Part shown: positions 26,332 through 34,382 of the stretch, one piece after another
How positions within the stretch are numbered: position 1 is the first letter of the stretch
Layout of the letters: each line of letters begins with the position of its first letter
NCBI GenBank assembly: GCA_964555055.1
Contig: CAZKQW010000009.1
Location: forward strand, 62,001-126,000
Direction of reading: 5' to 3'
Length of the DNA: 64,000 nt
From: GCA-016699445 sp964555055
GTDB taxonomy: Bacteria > UBA10199 > JACPAL01 > GCA-016699445
Notes under the pieces: model-generated
Seen by the model: only the letters and a program-made list of their open reading frames with translations
Told to the model about the DNA's origin: nothing
Database searches by the model: none
Translations under genes and position numbers: made by a program

Positions 26332-26745
26332 TTAGGGAAGGAGCGTCAGTTGACCGATGAGGACTTCCAGGAATTTGACGAAGTTAAGGTAATAGCCACT
26401 GAGGGCGGACATCGTATCGGGCGCTTTATCCGGGATCTCCTTGTTGATCTTTTCGAACTTTTCCTTCTCCCATTTAAAGCCTTCACGGATGGGAACCGGA
26501 AGATCGCTGAAAGCCTCGTCAACCCTCTGTCTCAAAGGCGAAAGCCTTTCATCGAAGATTTTGAGACCTTCTTTTCTTTTAGAAAGGTCGGTCGAGAAGG
26601 AAAACCAGGCTTCATTCAAGGCATCCAGGGTGTTTAAGAGAGTGGAGAGCGTGCTTCGTGTCGCGGACGTCGCTGGAGGGAGTTTTTCGCTCAGGAAGGG
26701 ATTGTCGAGGTAACGCGAGAAGATATCCGGAGCCTTCGATGTCAT
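26332..26745 (-). CDS. Small helical protein of unknown function beside maf and fliC
   Basis: 137 residues, mostly helical, no signal peptide or membrane helix; I recognise no family. The middle has alternating hydrophobic residues (LLNTLDALNEAWFSFSTDLS) and many Lys and Glu residues that suggest a coiled bundle. The start overlaps the preceding gene by 4 bp (ATGA) and it ends 4 bp before the Maf gene, so three genes act as one unit. A chaperone or adaptor between flagellin and the transferase is a guess from position only. Confidence 0.75.
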   Translation of the reverse strand: MTSKAPDIFSRYLDNPFLSEKLPPATSATRSTLSTLLNTLDALNEAWFSFSTDLSKRKEGLKIFDERLSPLRQRVDEAFSDLPVPIREGFKWEKEKFEKINKEIPDKAPDTMSALSGYYLNFVKFLEVLIGQLTLLP

Positions 26746-27197
26746 GTCGATATTAATCCCTCTTTCCAGGAGTCGACCGATTTTTTAGCACACGCCAGGA
26801 GCTCTTCCAAGACTTCTTTTGCCTCGGTGTCGATAGGATGATGGATCTCGCAGGTTTGCTCGTAGCCGATTCGGATGCTTTCCATGGCCACGGCGGCGAA
26901 AAGTCCGATTCCTTCCCCCCAACTCATGTACTCTTGTCGTCCGTTCCAGAGGGGAAAGCCCGAGAGGATGAATTCGAGGATGTGGTCGCTGGCGGCGCGG
27001 GCTCCGTGGGTGAAGAGGTTCTTCTCCTTGAACGAGCCGTACTTGGGCGCAGGGCCGGAAAAATCATGGATGGACAGCCCTAGTTTTTTGATGGCCTCGA
27101 ACTTCGAGCTGAGCTTGATCGTATCCAAACTCGTTTCGATCGTCTCCGAGAGTTCGTGATTATGGAGATAGAGCGTCATCAAATAAAAGAACGACAT
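26742..27197 (-). CDS. Small protein of unknown function, first gene after fliC
   Basis: 151 residues, no signal peptide. The sequence has aromatic and acidic residues (SFFYLMTLYLHNHELSETIE, SWGEGIGLFAAVAMESIRIG) and appears helical; I do not recognise it. The start may be the ATG at 27197 (a weak GAGCG site precedes it) or at 27179. It lies 34 bp after the fliC terminator and probably starts the maf transcript or depends on read-through of that terminator. Confidence 0.72.
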   Translation of the reverse strand: MSFFYLMTLYLHNHELSETIETSLDTIKLSSKFEAIKKLGLSIHDFSGPAPKYGSFKEKNLFTHGARAASDHILEFILSGFPLWNGRQEYMSWGEGIGLFAAVAMESIRIGYEQTCEIHHPIDTEAKEVLEELLACAKKSVDSWKEGLIST

Positions 27198-27230
27198 TTC
27201 ACGCTCGAATATTGAGCCCCATTCGATGAA

Positions 27231-27269
27231 ATAAAATAAAAAAAGCCCTGTACCGCGCGGTACAGGGCT
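27231..27269 (-). terminator. Rho-independent terminator of fliC
   Basis: A perfect 26-bp palindrome (AGCCCTGTACCGC and its complement, 27244-27269) is followed on the minus strand by a run of T residues with a few A. It starts 19 bp after the fliC stop codon. It should end the highly expressed flagellin message and could give some attenuation between fliC and the downstream maf genes. Confidence 0.9.
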
Positions 27270-27287
27270 TTAGTGGTCAGAGCTCTC

Positions 27288-28829
27288 TTACTGGTTCTGA
27301 AGCAGCGTGAGGGCGATCTGCGGCAAGGCGTTGGCTCGGGACAAGACGGACACGCCGGCTTGTTGCAGGATCTGCGCCTGCGTGAGTTTGGCCGTTTCCG
27401 TCGCGATGTCGGTATCGCGGATCTTGGACTCGGCGGCTTGCAGGTTCTCGTCGCGAGTCTGCAGTTCCGACAAGGCGGCATCGAGACGATTGGACTTGGA
27501 TCCGATTTCCGCGCGCCGTTTCTGGAGCTGACGGATGACGTTGTCGAGGATGAAGAGACCTGTGGTGGCGTTAGAGGCCGTGGTCACGTCGAGTTGGTTC
27601 AAGGCGTAGCTGGAGCTGACGGCGGAGGTTCCGTTGTCGGCGCCCAAGAGCGACGTGCCGTTGGTGGCCGAATAGTTGAAGGATGTGTCGGAGGTCAGAC
27701 GGAAGGTGCCGCGCTGGGCATATCCGATGTAGACCGCGGTGCTGGTGCCGGCCGAGACGCTGGCGGCCGAGAAGAATCCCAGCACGCTGGTGTAGCTGCT
27801 GTACGCGCCGCTGGTGTCGCTCTGCCCGAGCACGCCGGAAGCGGAAACCTGCAGCGTGACGTCGATGTTTCTCCCGTCGTCCGCTCGAAGGATGAAACCG
27901 TCGGAGACGGCTGTACGGGCTGTCGCCGTGACGCCGGTCTGCGCGGTGATGGAGTTAATCGCGCTGATCAAGTTGGCGATACCGGTCGAGGAGTTCGAGT
28001 AGTTGGCGGCTGCGACGGCAGTACCGTTGATTTTCAAGGTTTGACCGGACTTGATGTCCGCACTGGTCGTCGTATTGCTGAGCGTAATGATGTTCGCCAA
28101 AACACTGGCCGTGACGCCGATGTTGGCGGCATTGATGGCATTAACGTAAGAGATGGCACTTTCGTCGTTCTCGGCGTTGGAGACACCGTCGTTCGTGGTA
28201 GATCCGATCGAGCTTCCACCTAAAGACAGAGAAGAAACGTCGGTGAAGGCGAAGCTTGTCGCCGACGAAGCCGTCGTGATCGTGTGCGTAAAGACGACGC
28301 TGGTTAAAACAGCCGCGGAGCCGATGATGCCGGCAGTCGAGTCGGTGATCGTCAAAGAAAGCGTATCGGTGGCGTTCGGACCGACTTGGAAGGTCTTGGC
28401 GGAGAAGTTACCCGTCAAGAGTTTGACGCCGTCGAACTCCGTTGCGAGGACGATTCGGGAATATTCGCTCTTAAGGTCGGAGATGGCGGTCGTGAGGTTC
28501 GTCCGGTCGGCGGAGGATATACTGGCGTCGGAAGCCAAGAGGACTTTTTCACGGATGCTCTGTCCGATTTCGGTTAAGGTCGCGAGAGAACCTTCCGCGA
28601 CACCGAGCAAGCTTTGCGCGTTGGAGAGGTTAGTCTCGGTGGCGGCGATACCGCGGATCTGAGTTCTTAAGGATTCCGATTTCAAAAGACCGACGACGTC
28701 GTCGCGGCCGTTATTGATGCGGAGACCGGTGGATAATCTTTCAAGAGACGAGTAAAGTTTCTTACTTGTCTGTTGCAGTTTGTGCTGACCCAGTAGAGCC
28801 TGGACGTTTGTGTTGATTCGTAAACCCAT
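27288..28829 (-). CDS. fliC: Flagellin
   Basis: 513 residues. The N-terminal D0/D1 (GLRINTNVQALLGQHKLQQT, SSLERLSTGLRINNGRDDVV followed by GLLKSESLRTQIRG) and the C-terminal D1/D0 (ATETAKLTQAQILQQAGVSV followed by LSRANALPQ) are standard flagellin. The variable centre (about residues 150-400) is rich in Ser, Thr, Ala and Gly and contains a stretch resembling the flagellin hook IN motif (GQTLKINGTAVAAAN...). Many Ser/Thr sites for O-glycosylation are available, consistent with the adjoining Maf-like gene. It starts behind AAAGGAGGG and has its own terminator. Only one flagellin gene is seen in the window. Confidence 0.97.
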   Translation of the reverse strand: MGLRINTNVQALLGQHKLQQTSKKLYSSLERLSTGLRINNGRDDVVGLLKSESLRTQIRGIAATETNLSNAQSLLGVAEGSLATLTEIGQSIREKVLLASDASISSADRTNLTTAISDLKSEYSRIVLATEFDGVKLLTGNFSAKTFQVGPNATDTLSLTITDSTAGIIGSAAVLTSVVFTHTITTASSATSFAFTDVSSLSLGGSSIGSTTNDGVSNAENDESAISYVNAINAANIGVTASVLANIITLSNTTTSADIKSGQTLKINGTAVAAANYSNSSTGIANLISAINSITAQTGVTATARTAVSDGFILRADDGRNIDVTLQVSASGVLGQSDTSGAYSSYTSVLGFFSAASVSAGTSTAVYIGYAQRGTFRLTSDTSFNYSATNGTSLLGADNGTSAVSSSYALNQLDVTTASNATTGLFILDNVIRQLQKRRAEIGSKSNRLDAALSELQTRDENLQAAESKIRDTDIATETAKLTQAQILQQAGVSVLSRANALPQIALTLLQNQ

Positions 28830-28904
28830 AAAAACCCTCCTTTAGAGTCTTGTCGTGTGTTGTCGGAAATCCCTCAATGGGGTTCTTTCCGGTTCTAGTG
28901 AGCT

Positions 28905-28931
28905 TGAACGGACAGGGGGTGCGGAACCTTA
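28905..28931 (-). promoter_or_regulatory. Putative sigma-28-type promoter of fliC
   Basis: Minus strand: TAAG-N15-TCCGTTCA, preceded by T. Compared with the E. coli FliA consensus (TAAA-N15-GCCGATAA) it matches 3 of 4 and 5 of 8 positions with exact spacing. The motA and fliD sites share the local form TTAAR-N15-NCCGTTNA. The predicted transcription start is near 28898, giving a leader of about 70 bases. Confidence 0.5.
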
Positions 28932-28978
28932 AGCATATTTTGCCCAAAATCACACATTCGTCTCATTTTAATAAAAAT

Positions 28979-29005
28979 TAAAGACTAATAGATAAAAACC
29001 GTTTA
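28979..29005 (+). promoter_or_regulatory. Putative sigma-28-type promoter of fliD
   Basis: Plus strand: TAAA-N15-ACCGTTTA, preceded by T, in the fliC-fliD spacer. It fits the same local form as the fliC and motA sites. The start point would be near 29012, only about 7 bases before the fliD ATG. No ribosome-binding site is visible there, which lowers confidence or points to a very short leader. Confidence 0.38.
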
Positions 29006-29018
29006 TTATAAATAGATT

Positions 29019-30407
29019 ATGGCAACTATTAATTTTAATGGATTAGCGTCGGGTCTGGATACGAAAGCGATCGTGGAGCAATTGACGCAAATTAAGAAAA
29101 CCCAAATAGTTGACCCGATTAGCAGCCAAATCAGCCTCTATAATACGCGGAAATCGGCTCTGACGCCTCTCCAGAACGCTCTTTCAGCGCTTCGGTCCGC
29201 GGCGCGTACCTTGAATGACCCAAGTAATGCCGCTTATTCTAAGAAAAAGACAGACTCCTCCGATAGCGCTACTGTCAAGATCACGGCGACCGATTCGACA
29301 AAAGCCGTGAGTGGCACCTATAATGTCAGCCATATCACTCAATTGGCTCAGCCGGATCGCGTCATTTTCGAAGGGGTGGCCAATACGAATGTCGCTCAAT
29401 TTGGGGAAGGCACCATTAGCCTTACTTATAAAGGAGAGACGACCAATATTGCGATCAACGGGGATAATAACACGCTGGACGGCATCAAAAATGCCATTAA
29501 CGATGCCGATATCGGAATCACCGCTTCCGTTATCAGTGATGGATCCAGTACGCTGCCTTACCGGCTTGTCCTGACTTCCGATGATACCGGTGCTGATACG
29601 GCGATCAGCCATAACATCAACAGTATTCTTTCGCTGGTACAGGATGCGAGCTCGTCTCAGGCGGACAATCAACCCGCGGACGCCGTGTTCCAAATCAATT
29701 CGGTCAGTTTCACGAGCTCCACCAATACAGTCGATGACGCCATTCAAGGGGTTACGTTCGAATTGTTGGGTGAAGAAGACACCGATACAATTACTTTGAC
29801 CGTGCAGCAGGACACGTCCGCCATTATCGGAGGGGTGTCGGCTTTTGTTTCGTCATTGAATGGAGCCCGGGATGCTCTCAAAAGAGCTATTAGTCCCGAT
29901 GCCAATAATCGTTTCGGCCCTTTGGGTCGGGATCGGCTCCTTCAGGACGCCTATTATGAAATCGGTCGTTTAGCCTCCCGCCAAGTGCTTTCCGCCGTCA
30001 GTTACACGAGCCTGGCGGCGATTGGCATCACCGCCGACCGAAACGGTACATATTCCCTCGACTCCGGCAAGCTCACGACCGTCCTTCAGCAGGATAGCAC
30101 CTCGGTGCGCCGGATTTTTCAAGGTACGAGCGCCGAAGATGGAATCGCCGAAAGGATCACTAATTATACGGACTCTCTGACCAATCCTTTGGGGAGTTTC
30201 GCTTCGAGACAGAAGCAGTATGAAGACTCCTTAAAGCGTTTAAACGGCGTCCTCAAAGACAGGGTTGTCGCCCTTTCCAATTACCAAAAAAAGCTTCAAG
30301 CCCAATTCTCCAAATTAGAAACCACGATCAGTTCCCTGAAAGGCCAGCAGGATCAACTTGCCGGTCTCGCCGCGCAAATTTCCGGTTCAGGAAACAGCAA
30401 TCAGTGA
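29019..30407 (+). CDS. fliD: FliD, filament cap protein
   Basis: 462 residues. The N-terminus INFNGLASGLDTKAIVEQLT is the FliD_N signature. The C-terminal coiled coil (SNYQKKLQAQFSKLETTISS followed by LKGQQDQLAG) is the FliD_C helix pair. The central domain is Ser/Thr-rich with a hook IN-like repeat (TLDGIKNAINDADIGITASV). FliD caps the filament and folds incoming flagellin. It is divergent from fliC and followed by fliS, its usual partner. Confidence 0.96.
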   Translation: MATINFNGLASGLDTKAIVEQLTQIKKTQIVDPISSQISLYNTRKSALTPLQNALSALRSAARTLNDPSNAAYSKKKTDSSDSATVKITATDSTKAVSGTYNVSHITQLAQPDRVIFEGVANTNVAQFGEGTISLTYKGETTNIAINGDNNTLDGIKNAINDADIGITASVISDGSSTLPYRLVLTSDDTGADTAISHNINSILSLVQDASSSQADNQPADAVFQINSVSFTSSTNTVDDAIQGVTFELLGEEDTDTITLTVQQDTSAIIGGVSAFVSSLNGARDALKRAISPDANNRFGPLGRDRLLQDAYYEIGRLASRQVLSAVSYTSLAAIGITADRNGTYSLDSGKLTTVLQQDSTSVRRIFQGTSAEDGIAERITNYTDSLTNPLGSFASRQKQYEDSLKRLNGVLKDRVVALSNYQKKLQAQFSKLETTISSLKGQQDQLAGLAAQISGSGNSNQ

Positions 30408-30438
30408 CGTAGAGGAAAATGGGACTTGAGGAGGGGAC

Positions 30439-30819
30439 ATGTATCCATCGTTGCAGAACTATCAAAAAACTCTTGAAGAGAAAATCAGTACCGCGAGTCC
30501 TGAGCATCTCATGGTGATGTTGTACGAAGGGATGGTGACGCGCATCAAGCAGGCTAAGGAAAGGTTCGGTGCCGGACAAAAGGTTAAGGCCCATGAGTCC
30601 GCCATCCGAGCCATGAAGATCGCGGATGCATTGATGGAGAATTTGAACATGGAAGAAGGCGGGGCAGTGGCGGATAACCTCGAAAAGATCTATTTTTTCA
30701 TCATTTCTCAGCTTTCCAAGTCCATCCGTTCGGACGATCCTTCGCCCTACTGGGACAGTGTTTTGAAGGTTTTAGGCCCATTGGTCGAGGGATGGCAAAG
30801 GTTGGCGGAGAAGAAATGA
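30439..30819 (+). CDS. fliS: FliS, flagellin export chaperone
   Basis: 126 residues of the helical FliS family: YQKTLEEKISTASPEHLMVM followed by LYEGMVTRIKQAKE, and LEKIYFFIISQLSKSIRSDD. FliS binds the flagellin C-terminus, stops premature assembly and delivers it to FlhA. It has a strong GAGGAGGGGAC ribosome-binding site, and its stop overlaps the next start (ATGA). Confidence 0.95.
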   Translation: MYPSLQNYQKTLEEKISTASPEHLMVMLYEGMVTRIKQAKERFGAGQKVKAHESAIRAMKIADALMENLNMEEGGAVADNLEKIYFFIISQLSKSIRSDDPSPYWDSVLKVLGPLVEGWQRLAEKK

Positions 30820-31190
30820 GCTCTTCGATCGAAAACTTGATCCAATCCCTCAAGAATTACCAATCCGAAGGGATGCGGTTGATCGTCGAATTGACGGAAG
30901 GTGAAGGGGCTTTTCGCGATCATGAGGAAGCCCTCCTCCAGCGTTTCGTTTCCTTATGGCAGGATTGCGAGCGTCAAATGGCTTCCGCGGATTTCCAAGG
31001 GTGGGGAGGCCATCATCCCTTGTACGGCGAGTTGAAAGTGCATATCGAGAAGGTGACCGGAATCCTTTCCAGCATTATCTCGAGCCTTGAGAGGAAAAAG
31101 GTGACCATCCAGAAGATTTTGGAGGAATTGCCGCATCCCCCCTCCATCCAGGAGGAGCGTTCCGATTCTATTTTCGAGGTCAGTGTATGA
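30816..31190 (+). CDS. Small helical protein, FliT-like position
   Basis: The ATG at 30816 (MSSSIENLIQSLKNYQSEGM) overlaps the fliS stop, giving 124 residues of helix and coiled coil without signal peptide. The position after fliS and the helical four-bundle-like pattern suggest a FliT-like chaperone for FliD, but the sequence similarity is too weak to name it. The stop overlaps the next gene (ATGA), so fliS, this gene and the next are translationally coupled. Confidence 0.8.
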   Translation: MSSSIENLIQSLKNYQSEGMRLIVELTEGEGAFRDHEEALLQRFVSLWQDCERQMASADFQGWGGHHPLYGELKVHIEKVTGILSSIISSLERKKVTIQKILEELPHPPSIQEERSDSIFEVSV

Positions 31191-31747
31191 ACTCCGCCGC
31201 TAAAGGAGCGGAAAAAGCCGACCTTCGACAGTTCTACCGAAACTCCGGAGTCATCTACCTGCAGGTGTATCCCAAGAGCGAAAGCATTCTAGAAACCCAG
31301 GAAATGCCCATGGAATTGGACTCTGTGGCCCTGCGTCTCATGAGCCTTAAGAATCAACTCCATTACCATAATCCCGAACACAGCGCGCCCGTCCAGGAAT
31401 TGGTCACCATCGTCGAGGAGCTCTATCAAAATTGCCTCAAACCGGAACACAAAAGAGCTCCCAAGTATAAGAAGCAGGCCGTGGTGATCAGCGGATCCGG
31501 GATGGATTTTTTGTCCGAAAAGAGCTACCCGCCGGGGCTCGAGTTGACGTGCCACATCGCTTTTCCCGAATACCCCTATACGATGATCGAAGTGGGGGCC
31601 AAGGTCGTGAAATGCGAAGAGTTGCCCGACCATCGTCGCTATAAGACCGCCGTGAGTTTCCACCGGATTTCCGAGCGCATCCGGGATCACATCATCCAGT
31701 TCGTCAATTCTCTGACGCGTCAGCAGAGGACCAAGGACTTAAAATAA
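31187..31747 (+). CDS. PilZ-like domain protein, degenerate c-di-GMP motif
   Basis: 186 residues. The C-terminal 90 residues look like a PilZ barrel: YKKQAVVISGSGMDFLSEKS, then GLELTCHIAFPEYPYTMIEV and a terminal helix. In canonical PilZ domains an RxxxR motif and (D/N)xSxxG bind c-di-GMP; here the second motif reads VxSxxG and the first is not clear, so binding may be lost. The N-terminal half is helical. It is the last gene of the fliD-fliS transcript and abuts the convergent kinase-like gene without a gap. A motor brake or flagellar c-di-GMP adaptor role is inferred. Confidence 0.7.
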   Translation: MNSAAKGAEKADLRQFYRNSGVIYLQVYPKSESILETQEMPMELDSVALRLMSLKNQLHYHNPEHSAPVQELVTIVEELYQNCLKPEHKRAPKYKKQAVVISGSGMDFLSEKSYPPGLELTCHIAFPEYPYTMIEVGAKVVKCEELPDHRRYKTAVSFHRISERIRDHIIQFVNSLTRQQRTKDLK

Positions 31748-32881
31748 TCAATTTAAGTGTTCGATCTTCTCCAGAAGGAGGCGAGGGTCCTCAAGGGAGA
31801 CGTCGGGATCGAATGTCACGATCGGTGTGGACACGTTGCGCAATTGGTCTTTTCTATCGGCATCGGTCACGATGAGGTCGAATTTCCCCGAAAAAGGCAG
31901 TTTCTTCATTTCCTCGGGCGACATGACCATGGTGATTCGATGTCCGTGGGAGAGGAGAAGGCTTCCGATTTCACTCAATTCCGCCACATCCATGCTGCCG
32001 GACGGGATCAGGAGGATATTCAAGCGAGCTTCTTCCTCGCGCAGCGAGTGTTTCGTGATCAGGTCCGAAAAACTCCTGGAACGAGGCGACTGAACCACTT
32101 GTTTGACAGCCTCCCATAAGTCGATGGGTTGGAGTGGGTAGCTTAAATAGGATTGTATGCCTAATTCACGGCACTGGGCGGCGTCGCCGCGTTGAGGATG
32201 CGACGATACCAGAACAATGGGTGTTTTAGGGGCTTTTTTCCGGATCTTGCGGGTGACGTCGAAGCCCGAAAGCTTGCCCACACGATCCGTGATGAAGATC
32301 ATGTCATGGTCCGGAAGCTCATCGGGAATTTCCGTCAATACTTTCAAAGGCATCTTCCAAGATTCGAGAATGGCGGTAAGGCTAGAATAAAGGGCGGGAG
32401 TCGTGAAGACCAAGCAGCTTAAGTGATGCAGATCCACCGCATAGGGCGATGACAAGGCGGAAGCATCGGTAAAAAGATCGACGTCGAAGATGAAGCTGCA
32501 GTGGTCGTTCACCCAAGTTTCTTCGGTCCCGGAAGCGTCGGCCAGAATTTCGAAGACAAAAGTCAGCGTCGCTTGTTCGTTGCCGCGTTCATCCCTCTTT
32601 TTTTCCATTTGGATTCCCGCATGGATGATTTCATCCGCGCTTGTTTCCAAGGCTTTTTTCAAAAAAGCGGAAAATTTTTTTGAAAGACGGTTACGGAGGT
32701 TTTGAGGATCTCCGGTCAGCGTATCCGGGATATGGACGGGAATGTCGAAATGCAGGATGAGGCTACGCGCTTCGCAAGCTTCCGTGAACGATTTGATTAA
32801 TGGTTTCAGCGCCTGCCTAAGGCTGAAGTTGACCCGATCTTTGGAGCGATTGTCACGCTTCTGCGTTGATTTCGCAGTCAT
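31748..32881 (-). CDS. Degenerate hybrid histidine kinase / receiver-like protein
   Basis: 377 residues. Residues 20-80 (LRQALKPLIKSFTEACEARS ... TGDPQNLRNRLSKKFSAFLK) resemble the N-box part of a histidine-kinase ATPase domain, but no phosphorylatable His domain or G boxes can be seen. A receiver-like domain (about 160-255) keeps the phospho-acceptor Asp (D199, in FITDR) but has Tyr (Y238) where receivers carry the conserved Lys. A second, truncated receiver-like segment follows (about 290-350). It overlaps the sigma-54 regulator by 29 bp. Probably a catalytically dead partner that tunes the regulator. Confidence 0.65.
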   Translation of the reverse strand: MTAKSTQKRDNRSKDRVNFSLRQALKPLIKSFTEACEARSLILHFDIPVHIPDTLTGDPQNLRNRLSKKFSAFLKKALETSADEIIHAGIQMEKKRDERGNEQATLTFVFEILADASGTEETWVNDHCSFIFDVDLFTDASALSSPYAVDLHHLSCLVFTTPALYSSLTAILESWKMPLKVLTEIPDELPDHDMIFITDRVGKLSGFDVTRKIRKKAPKTPIVLVSSHPQRGDAAQCRELGIQSYLSYPLQPIDLWEAVKQVVQSPRSRSFSDLITKHSLREEEARLNILLIPSGSMDVAELSEIGSLLLSHGHRITMVMSPEEMKKLPFSGKFDLIVTDADRKDQLRNVSTPIVTFDPDVSLEDPRLLLEKIEHLN

Positions 32882-34337
32882 CGACTTCTCCTTCGTTAGT
32901 GTCCGTGAAGCGGTCGGATTCCAGGAAGCCCTCTTCTCGGTACAGTTTCAATTTGTTGCGAAGCGTGCGTACGCTGATTCCTAGGGACAGCGAAGCCCGC
33001 ACGCGGTTCCCGTTATGCATTTCGAGTACTTTGCAGATCATCTGTCTTTCGACGTCCTTGATGGTTCCGAAAGGAATGGGCGCGACGGCCGGATTACTGG
33101 GAAGGAAAAGAGAGTCGCCGTTCTCCAAGGAGGTCGGAGTCAGTGATCCGTAAAAAGAATGCGGAGGTTCTGATTGGAAGGTATTCGTGTCGACATCATC
33201 GAAGAAGACTCGGGTAATTTCCCGCTCATGGGTCATGTAAAAGGTTCGCAATAGGATATTCTCCATTTCCCGGATATTCCCAGGCCATGGGTAATTTTTG
33301 AGTTGCTGAATTGCTTGGTTGGACAAGGTTAAGCGTCGGTTCCCGTGCTCCTTCCCGATACGGTCGACGATGAGCGTCGCTAGGACGGGTATGTCCTCCG
33401 GACGCTCCCGTAAAGGGGGGATCTTCACGTTGATCACGTTGAGCCGATAGTAAAGGTCCTCGCGAAATTTCTTTTCTTTGATCCAATCCCGTAAGTCGCG
33501 GTTAGTCGTCGCGATGATGCGTACGTCCAGACACACCTTTTCATTGCCCCCGATGCGGTAAAACTCTTTCTCTTGAAGGACGCGCAATAGCTTGGATTGC
33601 AGGGCTATGTCCATTTCGCTGATTTCGTCGAGAAGCAACGTGCCTTTCTGGGCGAGTTCGAATTTTCCGATATGACGTTGCAGGGAGCCCGTGTAGGCGC
33701 CCCGCTCGGCCCCGAAGAGCTCGGATTCCAGGAGGTTTGCCGGTATGGATGCGCAATTAATGCCGACGAAGCGGTTATGGCGTCGTTTCGAAAGTTGATG
33801 CAGGCGTTTGGCGTAGGCTTCCTTGCCCACCCCCGATTCCCCGGACACGAGAATGGTGATATCGCTGTCGGCCACGTTCCTCAAAAATCCGATGGCCTTG
33901 TTCATCAATGGGTTTGTTTTAGCGCTTGGTAAGAGCTCCATACTGAAGAAGCGCGTGGGCTCTTCGGCTCTTTTTTCCACAACGGCAGGTGCCGCAATCA
34001 TCCGATCCACAAGCTCGAAGAGCTGTTCCTCGGTGAAAGGCTTGGTGAGCGATTCGAGAGGGCTTTTATGGGAAATGGAATCTTCCCGTATTTGATCCTT
34101 GAATGAAGTCAGTATGATGGGAAGTTTCGGATGGGAACGAGCGATATCCTCTAAAAAAACGGAAATTTTATCCGTTAGTAAGGAATAGTCGAGGATGAGG
34201 AGGTCAGCGTGTTGTTGCAGGAGGATTTCCAAACCCGTCAGGTCGCTGGCTTTCAACAAGTCATGAGTGGATTTCTCCAGCGACGACAGAATGAGCTTGC
34301 GGATAGCCTTTTGGCTTTCGGCGATGATGATTCTCAT
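32853..34337 (-). CDS. sigma-54-dependent response regulator of flagellar genes (FlgR/FleR/FlrC-like)
   Basis: 494 residues: receiver domain (1-120, phospho-acceptor D50, conserved Lys K99), AAA+ domain (about 135-365) and a Fis-type helix-turn-helix (about 450-475, MICKVLEMHNGNRVRASLSL followed by GISVRTLRNKL). Walker A is GESGVGKE (166-173) and Walker B GTLLLDE (232-238). The sigma-54 contact loop reads GAYTGS (213-218) instead of GAFTGA; Tyr at that place is common, Ser at the last place is rarer. It should activate the four sigma-54 promoters in this locus. A tract of 12 G sits directly before its start codon. Confidence 0.93.
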   Translation of the reverse strand: MRIIIAESQKAIRKLILSSLEKSTHDLLKASDLTGLEILLQQHADLLILDYSLLTDKISVFLEDIARSHPKLPIILTSFKDQIREDSISHKSPLESLTKPFTEEQLFELVDRMIAAPAVVEKRAEEPTRFFSMELLPSAKTNPLMNKAIGFLRNVADSDITILVSGESGVGKEAYAKRLHQLSKRRHNRFVGINCASIPANLLESELFGAERGAYTGSLQRHIGKFELAQKGTLLLDEISEMDIALQSKLLRVLQEKEFYRIGGNEKVCLDVRIIATTNRDLRDWIKEKKFREDLYYRLNVINVKIPPLRERPEDIPVLATLIVDRIGKEHGNRRLTLSNQAIQQLKNYPWPGNIREMENILLRTFYMTHEREITRVFFDDVDTNTFQSEPPHSFYGSLTPTSLENGDSLFLPSNPAVAPIPFGTIKDVERQMICKVLEMHNGNRVRASLSLGISVRTLRNKLKLYREEGFLESDRFTDTNEGEVDDCEINAEA

Positions 34338-34338
34338 A

Positions 34339-34350
34339 CCCCCCCCCCCC
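34339..34350 (-). repeat. G12 homopolymer tract immediately upstream of the sigma-54 regulator
   Basis: Twelve C on the plus strand (12 G on the coding strand) lie in the 45-bp gap between the TPR gene and the regulator, one base from the ATG. They occupy the ribosome-binding-site region. Homopolymers of this length change by slippage in other bacteria, where they cause phase variation of surface and flagellar genes. Confidence 0.9.
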
Positions 34351-34382
34351 TAACCTTGAGCGAAACGGACGCGACCGCCTCG

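Noticed and set aside
28937..28955. sigma-54-like TGGGCA...ATGC on the minus strand before fliC
   Set aside because: The distance between the GG and GC pairs is one base short of the strict spacing; the same holds for a TGGGCA...TTGC around the flgJ stop (41899-41913), which is simply a small palindrome.
30816..31190. Firm naming of this gene as fliT
   Set aside because: Position and helix content fit, but no residue pattern specific to FliT was recognised.
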